DNA of 31,575 nucleotides. Source: an uncultured Bacillota bacterium. Its GTDB lineage: Bacteria; Bacillota; Limnochordia; Limnochordales; ZCTH02-B6. The stretch spans positions 1 to 31,575 of the forward strand of contig CALFSR010000239.1 of the NCBI GenBank assembly GCA_937916565.1, read 5' to 3'. A program made the position numbers and the translations under genes. This document shows positions 7,885 through 15,215 of this stretch, piece after piece. The notes beneath the pieces are model-generated. The model had not been told where the DNA came from. It did no database searches and saw nothing but the letters and a program-made list of their open reading frames with translations. Within the stretch, counting starts at the first letter, position 1. Each line of letters opens with the position of its first letter.

Positions 7885-8259
7885 CTAGGCGCGGGACAGA
7901 AGCACGATGCCGCCCAGGATGGCCACGATGCCCGCCAGTTTGGCGGCGCTCAAGGTTTCGCCGAAGAAGTACCAGGAAAGCACGGCAACCGCCGCGTAGC
8001 CGAGGCTGAGCATGGGGTACGCGACCGACAAGGGCGCCCGCGACAGGACCACAAGCCACGTGACGGCCGCAAGCCCGTAGCAGACAAATCCGATCAGGAC
8101 CGCCGGCTGCAGGATTGCCTTGATCAGCGCCCCGAGCTCAAGCTGCAAGTCCGGATGGGCCATCATGCCCCGCTTCAAGAGGAGCTGCCCGGCCACGCCC
8201 ATGGCGACCGAAAAGACCACCAGGAGAAGCGTCGACAGCGTCATCTTCTTCACTCTCAC
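7885..8259 (-). CDS. Four-helix EamA/EmrE-type membrane protein (possible lipid-linked sugar flippase)
   Basis: The 124-residue product has four hydrophobic helices and ArnE/EmrE-like features: GVAGQLLLKRG in helix 1, then SRAPLSVAYPMLSLGYAAVAVLSWYFFGE, a pattern shared by small EamA proteins. In Gram-negative bacteria ArnE and ArnF translocate undecaprenyl-phosphate-aminoarabinose. Lying between a polyprenyl-phosphate GT2 transferase and a GT39 transferase, the same job is a fair inference here. Start: GTG at 8259, whose GTGA overlaps the GT2 stop; the in-frame upstream extension lies in the GT2 gene. An ATG at 8244 is an alternative start. Four helices means it probably works as a dimer. 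Confidence 0.8.
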   Translation of the reverse strand: MRVKKMTLSTLLLVVFSVAMGVAGQLLLKRGMMAHPDLQLELGALIKAILQPAVLIGFVCYGLAAVTWLVVLSRAPLSVAYPMLSLGYAAVAVLSWYFFGETLSAAKLAGIVAILGGIVLLSRA

Positions 8260-9089
8260 CACCGCACCGTCGCCGAGCGCGTCCGGTGGGCACGGGCCAA
8301 CTCCCGGTGGCGCAGGCGTATCGCAAGAAGATCGCGCAGCATAGCAGGCGGGGTCCGCCACGGGTCGACCTTGCTCCCCGGCTGGTCGTGCCACTCCAAG
8401 GGCACCTCGGCGACCTCGAGCCCGAGCCGCTGGGCCAGGTACAAGACCTCTACGTCAAAACTAAAACCGTCGATGGTCTGGCGCGAGAAGATCGAGCGGC
8501 TTGCGGCGGCCGTGAACAGCTTGAAGCCGCACTGGGTGTCCCGCACGCCGTCCAGCACCAGGCGGCTGACGATCCACCGCATGGCCGCCCCCATGAGGCG
8601 CCGGTGCAGCGGCTGCGGCACGACCAGGTTTGCCCCCGGCAAATCCCGGGAGCCCACGGCCACGTCGCACCCCGCGTCGATGCGCTCCTTGAGGCGGTAA
8701 AACTCCTTCATGGGCGTCGCGCCGTCCGCGTCGCAAAACAGCACGAGCCGCCCGCGGCTTTTGAGCATCCCTTGCCGCACGGCGTGGCCCTTGCCCCTGT
8801 TGGCCGGCAGGCTAAGCACCGTGAAGGCGTCCGCGAGGGCCAACCTTTCCGCGTGGGACCGGGCGACGGCGGCCGTGTCGTCCTGGCTGCCGTCGTCGAC
8901 GACGATGACTTCCAGACGGCCGGGGAAATTGCGGCGAAAGCCGGCGATGTCGGTCAGGAGGCGGCCGATGCGCTGCGCTTCGTTGTAGGCCGGGACGACA
9001 ATCGAGAGGTCCACGTCAAGCATACCCCAGTCTTCTCGGCCGTGAAGCGCCGGTCCTGTCTCCTGGCCGTCGCCCGAGCGTGTCGACAT
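8256..9089 (-). CDS. GT2 polyprenyl/dolichyl-phosphate glycosyltransferase
   Basis: The 277-residue product is a GT-A fold family 2 transferase: LSIVVPAYNEAQRIGRLL (residues 28-45), VIVVDDGSQDDTAAVA, PANRGKGHAVRQGM (95-108), the DXD-type motif FCDADGATP (DAD at 120-122), then DTQCGFKLFT and VEVLYLAQRLGLEVAEVPLEW. The NRGKGxAVRxGM and DTQCGFKLF motifs are those of Alg5/dolichyl-phosphate beta-glucosyltransferase-like and DPM1-like enzymes, which load a nucleotide sugar onto a polyprenyl phosphate at the inner membrane face. No C-terminal membrane helices are present. ATG at 9089 is used; a second ATG at 9023, just before LDVDLSIVVP, is equally possible because neither has a strong ribosome site. 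It is coupled to the flippase-like gene by a 4-nt overlap. Confidence 0.9.
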   Translation of the reverse strand: MSTRSGDGQETGPALHGREDWGMLDVDLSIVVPAYNEAQRIGRLLTDIAGFRRNFPGRLEVIVVDDGSQDDTAAVARSHAERLALADAFTVLSLPANRGKGHAVRQGMLKSRGRLVLFCDADGATPMKEFYRLKERIDAGCDVAVGSRDLPGANLVVPQPLHRRLMGAAMRWIVSRLVLDGVRDTQCGFKLFTAAASRSIFSRQTIDGFSFDVEVLYLAQRLGLEVAEVPLEWHDQPGSKVDPWRTPPAMLRDLLAIRLRHRELARAHRTRSATVRW

Positions 9090-9126
9090 GCTTCATCATC
9101 CATTCTCAAGAGTCGTTGTGCACTGC

Positions 9127-9762
9127 CTATACCGCGTCAAGGGCGATCGCGCCGGTCACATCCCGCACGATGCGGTACGCCTCCCACCAGCAGGCGGCCA
9201 AAAGCAACGCCACGGCCGCCGCGAGGCCCGCCCAGTGCACCCGCCCGCGCCAGTCGGGCTTGGGCGTAATGGGCGCCGCGCTCATGGACAAAAGGTGCGG
9301 GGCGCGCGCCGTCGCGATGCCGTGGGTCGCCGCCGCGGCGAGGCAGTACGCGGCGATTTCGTACGGCCCCGAACGCCCCCACATGGCCAGCGACGGCGCC
9401 AGCCGCTCCGGCATGGCCAGCGTAAAGGAATTGGTGCCCAGCAGGAGCCCGTACAGAGCGCTCCAGACTAGCGGCGGCACGTAGCCCAAGGGATAGCCGC
9501 CCACTTCCAGCAGCCGGTTGGGCACGATGACCATGAGCGTCATCACCGCCCCGTTGATGGCCGCGATGCGCAGAAACTCCAGCGTCACGGTGGGCGCGGC
9601 GTCTGCGCCGGCCAGCAGGGCCGCTCCCGTTCGGCCCCTCAAGGTCCCGTCGGGCAGCAGGGCGTATCCGGCCGCCCATGCCACGTAGCACAACACGACG
9701 GCCAGCCCGTACAACGCCGCGAAGCGCACCACCACGTGCTTGTGGCAGAGCAGCCCCTTCAT
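9127..9762 (-). CDS. Polytopic membrane protein, SpoIIM-like
   Basis: The 211-residue product has about five hydrophobic helices. The order resembles SpoIIM/DUF95 proteins: a helix followed by a long loop, an Asn-bearing helix (FLRIAAINGAVMTLMVIVP), a helix with LLLGTNSF, then GPYEIAAYCLAAAATHGI, close to the HG-x-E-L/I-P/A-A stretch of SpoIIM, and a last helix ending in ACWWEAYRIV. SpoIIM acts in engulfment in spore-formers, but SpoIIM-like proteins also occur in non-sporulating bacteria next to ATPases and proteases. The similarity is judged by eye and is weak. Start: ATG at 9762, with only a poor ribosome site. It lies 37 bp before the GT2 gene on the same strand and may be cotranscribed with it. 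Confidence 0.6.
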   Translation of the reverse strand: MKGLLCHKHVVVRFAALYGLAVVLCYVAWAAGYALLPDGTLRGRTGAALLAGADAAPTVTLEFLRIAAINGAVMTLMVIVPNRLLEVGGYPLGYVPPLVWSALYGLLLGTNSFTLAMPERLAPSLAMWGRSGPYEIAAYCLAAAATHGIATARAPHLLSMSAAPITPKPDWRGRVHWAGLAAAVALLLAACWWEAYRIVRDVTGAIALDAV

Positions 9763-9794
9763 GAGAAACCAAAACCTGCCTTCCCCGCGAGCAA

Positions 9795-10214
9795 CTACCG
9801 TCCGGGCTTCTCCGCGCGAAAACGGAGCCGGACGTAGTCGACGACCCAGCGGCCGCCGGGCTTAAGCGCCCGCCACACCCCGGCGATGACGTCTCCGGGC
9901 CGCGTCATCCAGTGCAGCGCTGCGTTGCTGAAGACCGCATCGAACTCTTCGTGAAAGGCCAGCGCGTGGCCGTCCATCTCCACCGCCGGCACGCCCCGGC
10001 GCCGGGCGGCCGCGACCATTTCGGGGCTCGCGTCCACGCCGAGGACGTCGCATCCACGCTCCTTGAGGCGCGCCGTGAGCGCTCCGTCGCCGCAGCCCAG
10101 GTCCAAAACGCGCTCGCCGGGCTTTGGGGCAAGCAGCTCGACGACGGGCTCGCCCAGCTCGGGGACGAAGTGGGCATGGCGCTCGTACGACGCGGGACCC
10201 CAGGCCTGTCCCAC
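9795..10214 (-). pseudogene. Class I SAM-dependent methyltransferase, C-terminally truncated
   Basis: The 139-residue product begins MGQAWGPASYERHAHFVPELG, the usual N-terminus of this trans-aconitate methyltransferase-like family. GTG at 10214 is chosen because GGAG is 9 nt upstream and the family starts there; the frame extends to 10382. Motif I LDLGCGDG (37-44), the acidic D61 and D81 positions, and FDAVFSNAALHWM (91-103) are intact. Family members run to about 250 residues, with a C-terminal half that covers the substrate pocket. Here the frame stops right after LKPGGRWVV, followed by an unrelated short tail (DYVRLRFRAEKPGR), and the next gene begins 32 bp later. The SAM-binding half alone is unlikely to be a normal enzyme, so I treat it as a deletion remnant, though a short functional protein cannot be excluded. 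Confidence 0.6.
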
Positions 10215-10504
10215 CCGCAAACTCCGCCTCCGCAAGACGAAATTGAGAAAACGCCCACAAGGGGTTTCGTTGCACGGGCACGAAAGCCTGCTGGCCGAGT
10301 TTTCCTCCGGAAGGCCGCGGCTTGCGGGCGCCGGCAACGCCGGCGGCCGGCGGTGCCCTGAGGAAATCATCCGGCGGGCCAAAATAGGAAGGGGCGGCGG
10401 TTGCTTTTTCCTAAATTCATGCCGTCACCGCATGGACGGAACGGGCTGCCGGCCAGCAAGGAGAACGGGGACGCAGCTTAAGGCATTCGGGAGGCGATGG
10501 ACGC

Positions 10505-11056
10505 ATGGCGGAGAGCGATGCCGGCACGCAGGTGGCCACCTTGGGCGGGGGCTGCTTTTGGTGCATGGAGGCCGTATTTGACCAGCTAAAGGGCGTCGTC
10601 CGGGTCGTCCCGGGCTACTCCGGCGGGCATGTGCCAAACCCCACGTACGAACAGGTGTGCACCGGCACCACGGGCCACGCCGAGGTTGTCCAGATCACCT
10701 ACGACCCGGCGGTCATCACGTACCCGGAGCTGCTCGAGGTGTTTTTTGCCATCCACGATCCGACGACGCCCGACCGCCAAGGCAATGACGTGGGGCCGCA
10801 GTACCGCTCCGTCATCCTGTATCACAACGACGAGCAGCGGGCCGCCGCCGAGCGGGCCATCCGGGAGCTGGAGGCGTCGGGGCGGTGGCCGGACCCCGTC
10901 GTGACGCAGGTCGTGCCCTTCGAGGCGTTTTACCCCGCGGAGGAGTACCACCACGACTACTTCCGCCGCAACCCCAACCAGGGCTACTGCAGCCTCGTGG
11001 TCGCCCCCAAGGTGGCCAAGTTCCAAAAGCAGTTCGCCCACAAGCTCAAGGCCTGA
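10505..11056 (+). CDS. msrA: Peptide-methionine (S)-S-oxide reductase MsrA
   Basis: The 183-residue product carries the MsrA signature GGGCFWCMEAVF with catalytic C17 and the following C20-M-E, then GYSGGHVPNPTYEQVCTGTTGHAE, the HDPTTPDRQGNDVGPQYRS block and the EEYHHDYFRRNPNQGYC region. It reduces the S-epimer of methionine sulfoxide in proteins and in free methionine, using thioredoxin for recycling; resolving cysteines would include C56 or the one in NQGYC. Length is normal for a cytoplasmic single-domain MsrA. There is no msrB fusion. ATG at 10505 is preceded by GGGAGG about 8 nt upstream. The intergenic stretch before it (10215-10504) is divergent with the truncated methyltransferase and has a TAGGAA...TTCCTA inverted repeat at 10385-10412 but no convincing promoter. 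Confidence 0.95.
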   Translation: MAESDAGTQVATLGGGCFWCMEAVFDQLKGVVRVVPGYSGGHVPNPTYEQVCTGTTGHAEVVQITYDPAVITYPELLEVFFAIHDPTTPDRQGNDVGPQYRSVILYHNDEQRAAAERAIRELEASGRWPDPVVTQVVPFEAFYPAEEYHHDYFRRNPNQGYCSLVVAPKVAKFQKQFAHKLKA

Positions 11057-11072
11057 CCGGCCGGTCTAGTCC

Positions 11073-11125
11073 GCGCCGCCGCCCCGCGCCCGGAGCTGCC
11101 GGACTCGCGGCGGCGGCGCCTTTCG
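11073..11125 (+). terminator. Hairpin after msrA, possible terminator
   Basis: GCGCCGCCGCC (11073-11083) pairs with GGCGGCGGCGC (11109-11119) around a 25-nt loop that itself contains CCGG pairs, followed by CTTTCG. The GC-rich stem is long; the T run is short. Confidence 0.45.
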
Positions 11126-11176
11126 TCAAGGAAACCAGGCCCTCTCCGGCGTAGTCAACGGCGGGAGCGATGCCGA

Positions 11177-12250
11177 ATGCGGCGGTCTACGAAAACGACG
11201 GCCTTTGGATCGTCAAAGCGGGAGAGCCACGACTCCTCGGCCTTTTACGAGCGCAACCTGTACGGCGGAGCCGGGCTGGTGGACTTATTCAGCCCGGCCC
11301 CGGCGAGCGGGCGGGCGGCGCACGGCGTGACGCCCGCTGGCGCGTCCGCGGACGGGACGCCGCCCGGCAGCGCGGCAGCGGCCGGCAACGGGCAACATCC
11401 GGAGCCGCACCGGGCGAGACCGCCGGGTTCGCCCGGGGACTGGGCCGACCGCATCTACTGCCACACGTCGGAGGATATGCACCACATCCCCGACGCATCG
11501 GTGGCCCTCGCTTTTACCTCACCGCCCTACAACGCCGGCAAGGAGTACGACGAAGACCTCGACCTCGGGGCGTACCTCGACCTCATCACCCGGGTGGCGG
11601 CCGAGGTGTACCGGGTGCTGGTGCCGGGCGGGCGGTACGTGGTCAACATCGCCAACCTCGGCCGCAAGCCGTACATCCCCCTCCACGCCTACTTTTACGC
11701 CCGCCACCTGGCGGTCGGGTTTCTCCCCGCGGGCGAGATCATCTGGCAAAAGGGCAAGGGGATGAGCGGCAGCTGCGCTTGGGGCAGCTGGATGTCGGCC
11801 CGGGCGCCGCGGCTTAGGGACATCCACGAGTACCTGCTCGTCTTTGCCAAGGAGTCGTTCGGGCGCCCCGATCACGGGGAGAGCGACATCTCCCGGGAGG
11901 AGTTCATGGCGGCGACGCTTTCGATCTGGGAGATCCCGCCCGAGTCCGCCCGCAAGGTGGGCCATCCGGCGCCGTTTCCCGTCGAGCTCGCGGCCCGGGT
12001 CATCCGGCTCTACAGCTACGTGGGCGACGTGGTGCTGGATCCCTTTAACGGTTCCGGCTCCACGTGCGTGGCGGCGGCCCAAAACGGGCGCCGCTACGTC
12101 GGCTACGACATCTCCGAGGAATACTGCCAGCTGGCGCGGGCCCGCCTTAAACAGCTCGAGGCTTCAGGCGGCACGGCGCCGGGCTTCGCCGCGCCCGGCG
12201 GCAAAGGGCGGGACGGCCGGCGGCCCGGCGGCAAGGCGCCCGGACCGTAG
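11177..12250 (+). CDS. Beta-class DNA methyltransferase (N4-cytosine or N6-adenine), orphan
   Basis: The 357-residue product is a D12/N6_N4-Mtase family enzyme in beta order: catalytic motif TSPPYN at 114-119 comes first, and the SAM-binding motif DPFNGSGST at 288-296 near the C-terminus. TSPPY is more often found in N4-cytosine methyltransferases, but N6-adenine specificity is not excluded. The N-terminus has KRESHDSSAFYERNLY (14-29), then a low-complexity Ala/Gly/Pro segment (about 40-87) before the core, and the C-terminus is a Gly/Arg-rich tail. No restriction endonuclease gene is adjacent; the neighbours are msrA and tag. It is therefore a candidate solitary methyltransferase, for regulation or as the remnant of a restriction system. 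ATG at 11177 has GGGAG 9 nt upstream; an out-of-frame ATG lies at 11170. Confidence 0.9.
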   Translation: MRRSTKTTAFGSSKRESHDSSAFYERNLYGGAGLVDLFSPAPASGRAAHGVTPAGASADGTPPGSAAAAGNGQHPEPHRARPPGSPGDWADRIYCHTSEDMHHIPDASVALAFTSPPYNAGKEYDEDLDLGAYLDLITRVAAEVYRVLVPGGRYVVNIANLGRKPYIPLHAYFYARHLAVGFLPAGEIIWQKGKGMSGSCAWGSWMSARAPRLRDIHEYLLVFAKESFGRPDHGESDISREEFMAATLSIWEIPPESARKVGHPAPFPVELAARVIRLYSYVGDVVLDPFNGSGSTCVAAAQNGRRYVGYDISEEYCQLARARLKQLEASGGTAPGFAAPGGKGRDGRRPGGKAPGP

Positions 12251-12271
12251 CTGCCCTCAGGGGGGTTGACC

Positions 12272-12916
12272 ATGGAGCGATGCGGCTGGAGCACGACCGA
12301 TCCCCTCTACGTCGCCTACCACGACGAGGAGTGGGGAGTACCCGTCTTTGACGACCTCAAGCTATTTGAGTTCCTCATCCTCGAAGGCGCTCAGGCGGGC
12401 CTGAGCTGGCTGACCATCCTCAAAAAGCGGCCGGCCTACCGCGAAGCGTTCGCCGGTTTTGATCCGGAGCGAGTCGCTGCCTTCGACGAAGCCCGCATCG
12501 CTGCCCTCACGGCCAACCCCGGCATCGTGCGCAACCGGCGCAAAATCGAAGGCGCGGTGCAGAATGCCCGCGCCTTCCTTGAGGTTCAAGAGCAATTCGG
12601 GTCTTTCGCCGACTACGTCTGGCGTTTCGTGGGCGGCGTGCCCCGGCAAAACGCCTGGCGCCGCCTGGAGGACGTGCCCGCCCGCACGCCCGAGTCGGAG
12701 GCCATGAGCCGGGACCTTGTCCGGCGCGGCTTCCGCTTCGCCGGGCCCACCATCTGCTACGCCTTTATGCAGGCCGTGGGCATGGTTAACGACCACCTGG
12801 TGACGTGCTTCCGCCACCGGGAGGTGGCCGAGTTGGCTAGCGCCTGCCGACGCCCCGTCAACCCGCCCGCGCTGCGGTCGGCGGCGCCGCCTGGCGTCCC
12901 CTCTCCGCAGCCATAA
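12272..12916 (+). CDS. tag: DNA-3-methyladenine glycosylase I
   Basis: The 214-residue product removes 3-methyladenine from alkylated DNA. The residues known from the E. coli enzyme are at the same positions: zinc ligands C4, H17, H175 and C179, and the base-recognition glutamate E38 in ILEGAQAGLSW. The helix-hairpin-helix glycosylase core runs through IVRNRRKIEGAVQNA. ATG at 12272 is chosen because GGGGGG lies 6 nt upstream; a TTG at 12266 in the same frame has no room for a ribosome site. The last ~22 residues (Pro/Ala-rich) extend past the usual end and overlap the convergent membrane-protein gene by 59 nt. It starts 21 bp after the DNA methyltransferase and is probably cotranscribed with it. 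Confidence 0.95.
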   Translation: MERCGWSTTDPLYVAYHDEEWGVPVFDDLKLFEFLILEGAQAGLSWLTILKKRPAYREAFAGFDPERVAAFDEARIAALTANPGIVRNRRKIEGAVQNARAFLEVQEQFGSFADYVWRFVGGVPRQNAWRRLEDVPARTPESEAMSRDLVRRGFRFAGPTICYAFMQAVGMVNDHLVTCFRHREVAELASACRRPVNPPALRSAAPPGVPSPQP

Positions 12917-13598
12917 CCCCCGCGAAGACGAGGGCCACGCCGATCAGGTTGGAGACGGGGATGGCGCCCTGGATGCCGAGGCGGCTCGTAAGCGTGCCGC
13001 CCAGGATAAACACGAGCGCCCCCAGGAAGATCTGGCGGTTGTACGCCAGCTTAAACCGGAGCCACGAGTAAAGCGCACCCAAGAGCATAACCATGCCGCC
13101 GACCGCCGACATGAGCACGCTCCACGGGCGGCGGGCCGAAACCGGCAGGATGTCGGCCGCCTGAGGCGCCACGCCGCTTGCCGCCAGCGCCTCCACGTTG
13201 ATCTCCGCGCCTGCGACGGCGACCAAGAACACCAAGGCTACCAGCACCGTGGCCGCCGCGTACATGTGCCCGAGGGCGGGCCGCTGCCGCGTCATGAGGT
13301 ACACCGTGCCGGCGCCCAGCATGCCCGGCAGGGCGACGCCGGAGAAGTAGTACAGCTTGTACACAAAGGGCGTCCAGCCGAGCGCGCCGCCGTAAAACTC
13401 ACCGAAGGTGGCCAGGACGAACATAACCATCCCGGCCGACCACATCAGCTGGTGAAACCGGCGGCGCTGGCGGAACTGGCCCAGGAGCACCAGGGCGAAG
13501 GCCAAGCCGATTACGCAGGAAACCAGCGGGATAAGCCACGTCACTTTCGGATCCACCCCTGCCCTGCTCAGCCGCCCCGCCGCGGAACCAAGCTGCAC
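12858..13598 (-). CDS. Seven-helix integral membrane protein, unknown
   Basis: The product of up to 246 residues has about seven hydrophobic helices: LIPLVSCVIGLAFALVLL, LMWSAGMVMFVLATFGEF, the YYFSGVALPGMLGAGTVYLM helix, MYAAATVLVALVFLVAVAG, VLMSAVGGMVMLLGALYSW, IFLGALVFILGGTLTSRLG and VSNLIGVALVFAGVMAAE. I do not recognise a family with certainty. The layout with a short N-terminus and internal RxR loops resembles uncharacterised seven-helix proteins of Bacillota and Actinobacteria. Start: GTG at 13598 as the longest frame; GTG codons at 13556 and 13544 just before the first helix are possible, and none has a good ribosome site. The 3' end overlaps tag by 59 nt. Confidence 0.7.
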   Translation of the reverse strand: MQLGSAAGRLSRAGVDPKVTWLIPLVSCVIGLAFALVLLGQFRQRRRFHQLMWSAGMVMFVLATFGEFYGGALGWTPFVYKLYYFSGVALPGMLGAGTVYLMTRQRPALGHMYAAATVLVALVFLVAVAGAEINVEALAASGVAPQAADILPVSARRPWSVLMSAVGGMVMLLGALYSWLRFKLAYNRQIFLGALVFILGGTLTSRLGIQGAIPVSNLIGVALVFAGVMAAERGRQAAPPTAARAG

Positions 13599-13770
13599 GC
13601 CGACGTACCGCGCGGCGCTCCGCTAGGCTCGGGCGGCCCAAGCGGACGATTTTTGCTTCTCTAAATGTCAGTTTACCTGCACCCCGACGGCTTGTCCACA
13701 AGCCATCCGGTCGTGAGGCGGCCCGGGTTCCTCGCGCGCCGCAGGCTTCCGCCGGCTACGCCCGGCCTTG

Positions 13771-13836
13771 AGGGGGGGATACGCTAGCCCTCAAGGGGGG
13801 AAACGCTGGCGCTCACAGGAGGAAACGCTAGCCCTC
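13771..13836. repeat. Three tandem 22-bp repeats at the end of the phosphomannomutase gene
   Basis: Three head-to-tail 22-bp units (13771-13792, 13793-13814, 13815-13836) share the core AAACGCTAGCCCTC preceded by a run of G. Differences are few (ATAC for AAAC in unit 1, CTGGCGC for CTAGCCC in unit 2, GGAGG for GGGGG in unit 3). The third unit contains the stop codon and last codons of the phosphomannomutase gene. Unit 1 also forms a CTTGAGGG/CCCTCAAG inverted repeat (13767-13774 with 13788-13795). Confidence 0.85.
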
Positions 13837-15189
13837 CTCGCCTCCGAGCAGCTCGAGCAGTTCCCGGGTTTTGGCCGCGAGCAGCGCCCGGTCGCCGCGG
13901 GTTTCCACGTTGAGGCGCACCAGCGGCTCGGTGTTGGACTTGCGCACGTTGAAGCGCCAGTTGTCAAACTCCATGCTCAGCCCGTCGATGTCATCGATGC
14001 GGCGGGCCTGATCCTTGTAGGCCGCCTCAAGGCGCGCCAGGGCGGCCGCGGGATCGGCGAGGCGCCGGTTGATCTCCCCGCTCACGGGGTACTTCTCAAT
14101 CCGCTCCGCGACCAGTGAGGACAAAGGCTGGTTGGCCTCGGACAGCAGCTGCGCGATGAGCAGCCACGGGATCATGCCGCTGTCGCAGTAGCTGAAGGCG
14201 CGGAAGTAGTGGTGCGCGGACATCTCGCCGCCGTAGGCCGCGTCCACTTCCCGCATCTTTTCCTTGATGAAGGCGTGGCCGGTCTTGTACATAAACGGCC
14301 GGCCGCCCATGGACTGAACGATGTCGACGGTGTTCCACACAAGGCGCGGGTCGTGCATGATGATCGCGCCGGGGTGCTTGCGCAGCACCGCTTGGGCCAG
14401 CAAGCCGACGATGTAGTAGCCTTCGATGAACTCGCCCCGCTCGTCAAAGAGGAAACACCGGTCAAAGTCGCCGTCCCAGGCGACGCCGAAGTCCGCGCCG
14501 CTCTCCCGGACCAAGTCCGCGGTGGCGGCCCGGTTTTCGGGCAGGAGCGGGTTGGGCACGCCGTTGGGGAAAGTGCCGTCGGGCTCGGCGTAGCGGGTGA
14601 CGAACTCGAAAGGCAGCCGGGGCGCAAGCCGCTCCAGCACCGGCCCCGCGCAGCCGTTGCCCGGGTTGCACGCGACGCGGAAAGGCTTGAGCCGCTCGAC
14701 GTCCACGTAGCTCAAAAGGTGATCCACGTACTCGTCCGTAACGTCCATGGACGTGCGCTTGCCGCGGCCGGCCGCGGGCGCAAAGGAGCCCGCCCGCGCC
14801 AGGGCCTCAATCTCCAGCAGGCCGCTGTCGCCGCTGATGGGCCTTGCCCCGGCCCGCACCATCTTCATGCCGTTGTATTCGGGCGGGTTGTGGCTGGCGG
14901 TCACCATAATCCCGCCGTCGAGACCGTAGTGGAACGTGGCGAAGTAGACTTGCTCGGTGCCGACGAGGCCGATGTCGACCACGTCGACGCCCGCGTCCGT
15001 GAGCCCCTCGGTCAAGGCGCGCACAAGGCCTTCGCCGGAGGGCCGTACGTCCCTCCCGACGCACACCTTGCGGGGCGCCACCACCGCCGCGTACGCCCGC
15101 CCGATGCGGTAGGCCAGTTCGTCGCTGAGCTCATCGGGGACGACGCCCCGCACGTCATACGCTTTGAAACACTTGAGCGTCTCCGGCAT
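13828..15189 (-). CDS. manB: Phosphomannomutase/phosphoglucomutase
   Basis: The 453-residue product is an alpha-D-phosphohexomutase of the PMM/PGM (AlgC/ManB) type. Four signature loops are present in order: catalytic TASHNPPEYNG with S99, the metal-binding loop DGDFDR (239-244), the sugar-binding loop GEMSAHHYF (321-329) and the phosphate-binding loop RKSNTEP (416-422). GEMSAHHYF is the version found in enzymes that accept both mannose and glucose phosphates. It converts mannose-6-P to mannose-1-P (and probably Glc-6-P to Glc-1-P). It lies 26 bp downstream of the guanylyltransferase gene on the same strand, so the pair should make GDP-mannose. ATG at 15189 is supported by GGGAAAGGG shortly upstream. 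The final codons lie in a 22-bp tandem repeat. Confidence 0.92.
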   Translation of the reverse strand: MPETLKCFKAYDVRGVVPDELSDELAYRIGRAYAAVVAPRKVCVGRDVRPSGEGLVRALTEGLTDAGVDVVDIGLVGTEQVYFATFHYGLDGGIMVTASHNPPEYNGMKMVRAGARPISGDSGLLEIEALARAGSFAPAAGRGKRTSMDVTDEYVDHLLSYVDVERLKPFRVACNPGNGCAGPVLERLAPRLPFEFVTRYAEPDGTFPNGVPNPLLPENRAATADLVRESGADFGVAWDGDFDRCFLFDERGEFIEGYYIVGLLAQAVLRKHPGAIIMHDPRLVWNTVDIVQSMGGRPFMYKTGHAFIKEKMREVDAAYGGEMSAHHYFRAFSYCDSGMIPWLLIAQLLSEANQPLSSLVAERIEKYPVSGEINRRLADPAAALARLEAAYKDQARRIDDIDGLSMEFDNWRFNVRKSNTEPLVRLNVETRGDRALLAAKTRELLELLGGEEG

Positions 15190-15215
15190 CCTGTGCCGCC
15201 CACCCTTTCCCGGTG

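Noticed and set aside
10385..10412. TAGGAA...TTCCTA inverted repeat before msrA as an operator
   Set aside because: Six-base arms with a long spacer can occur by chance, and no promoter elements could be placed around it.
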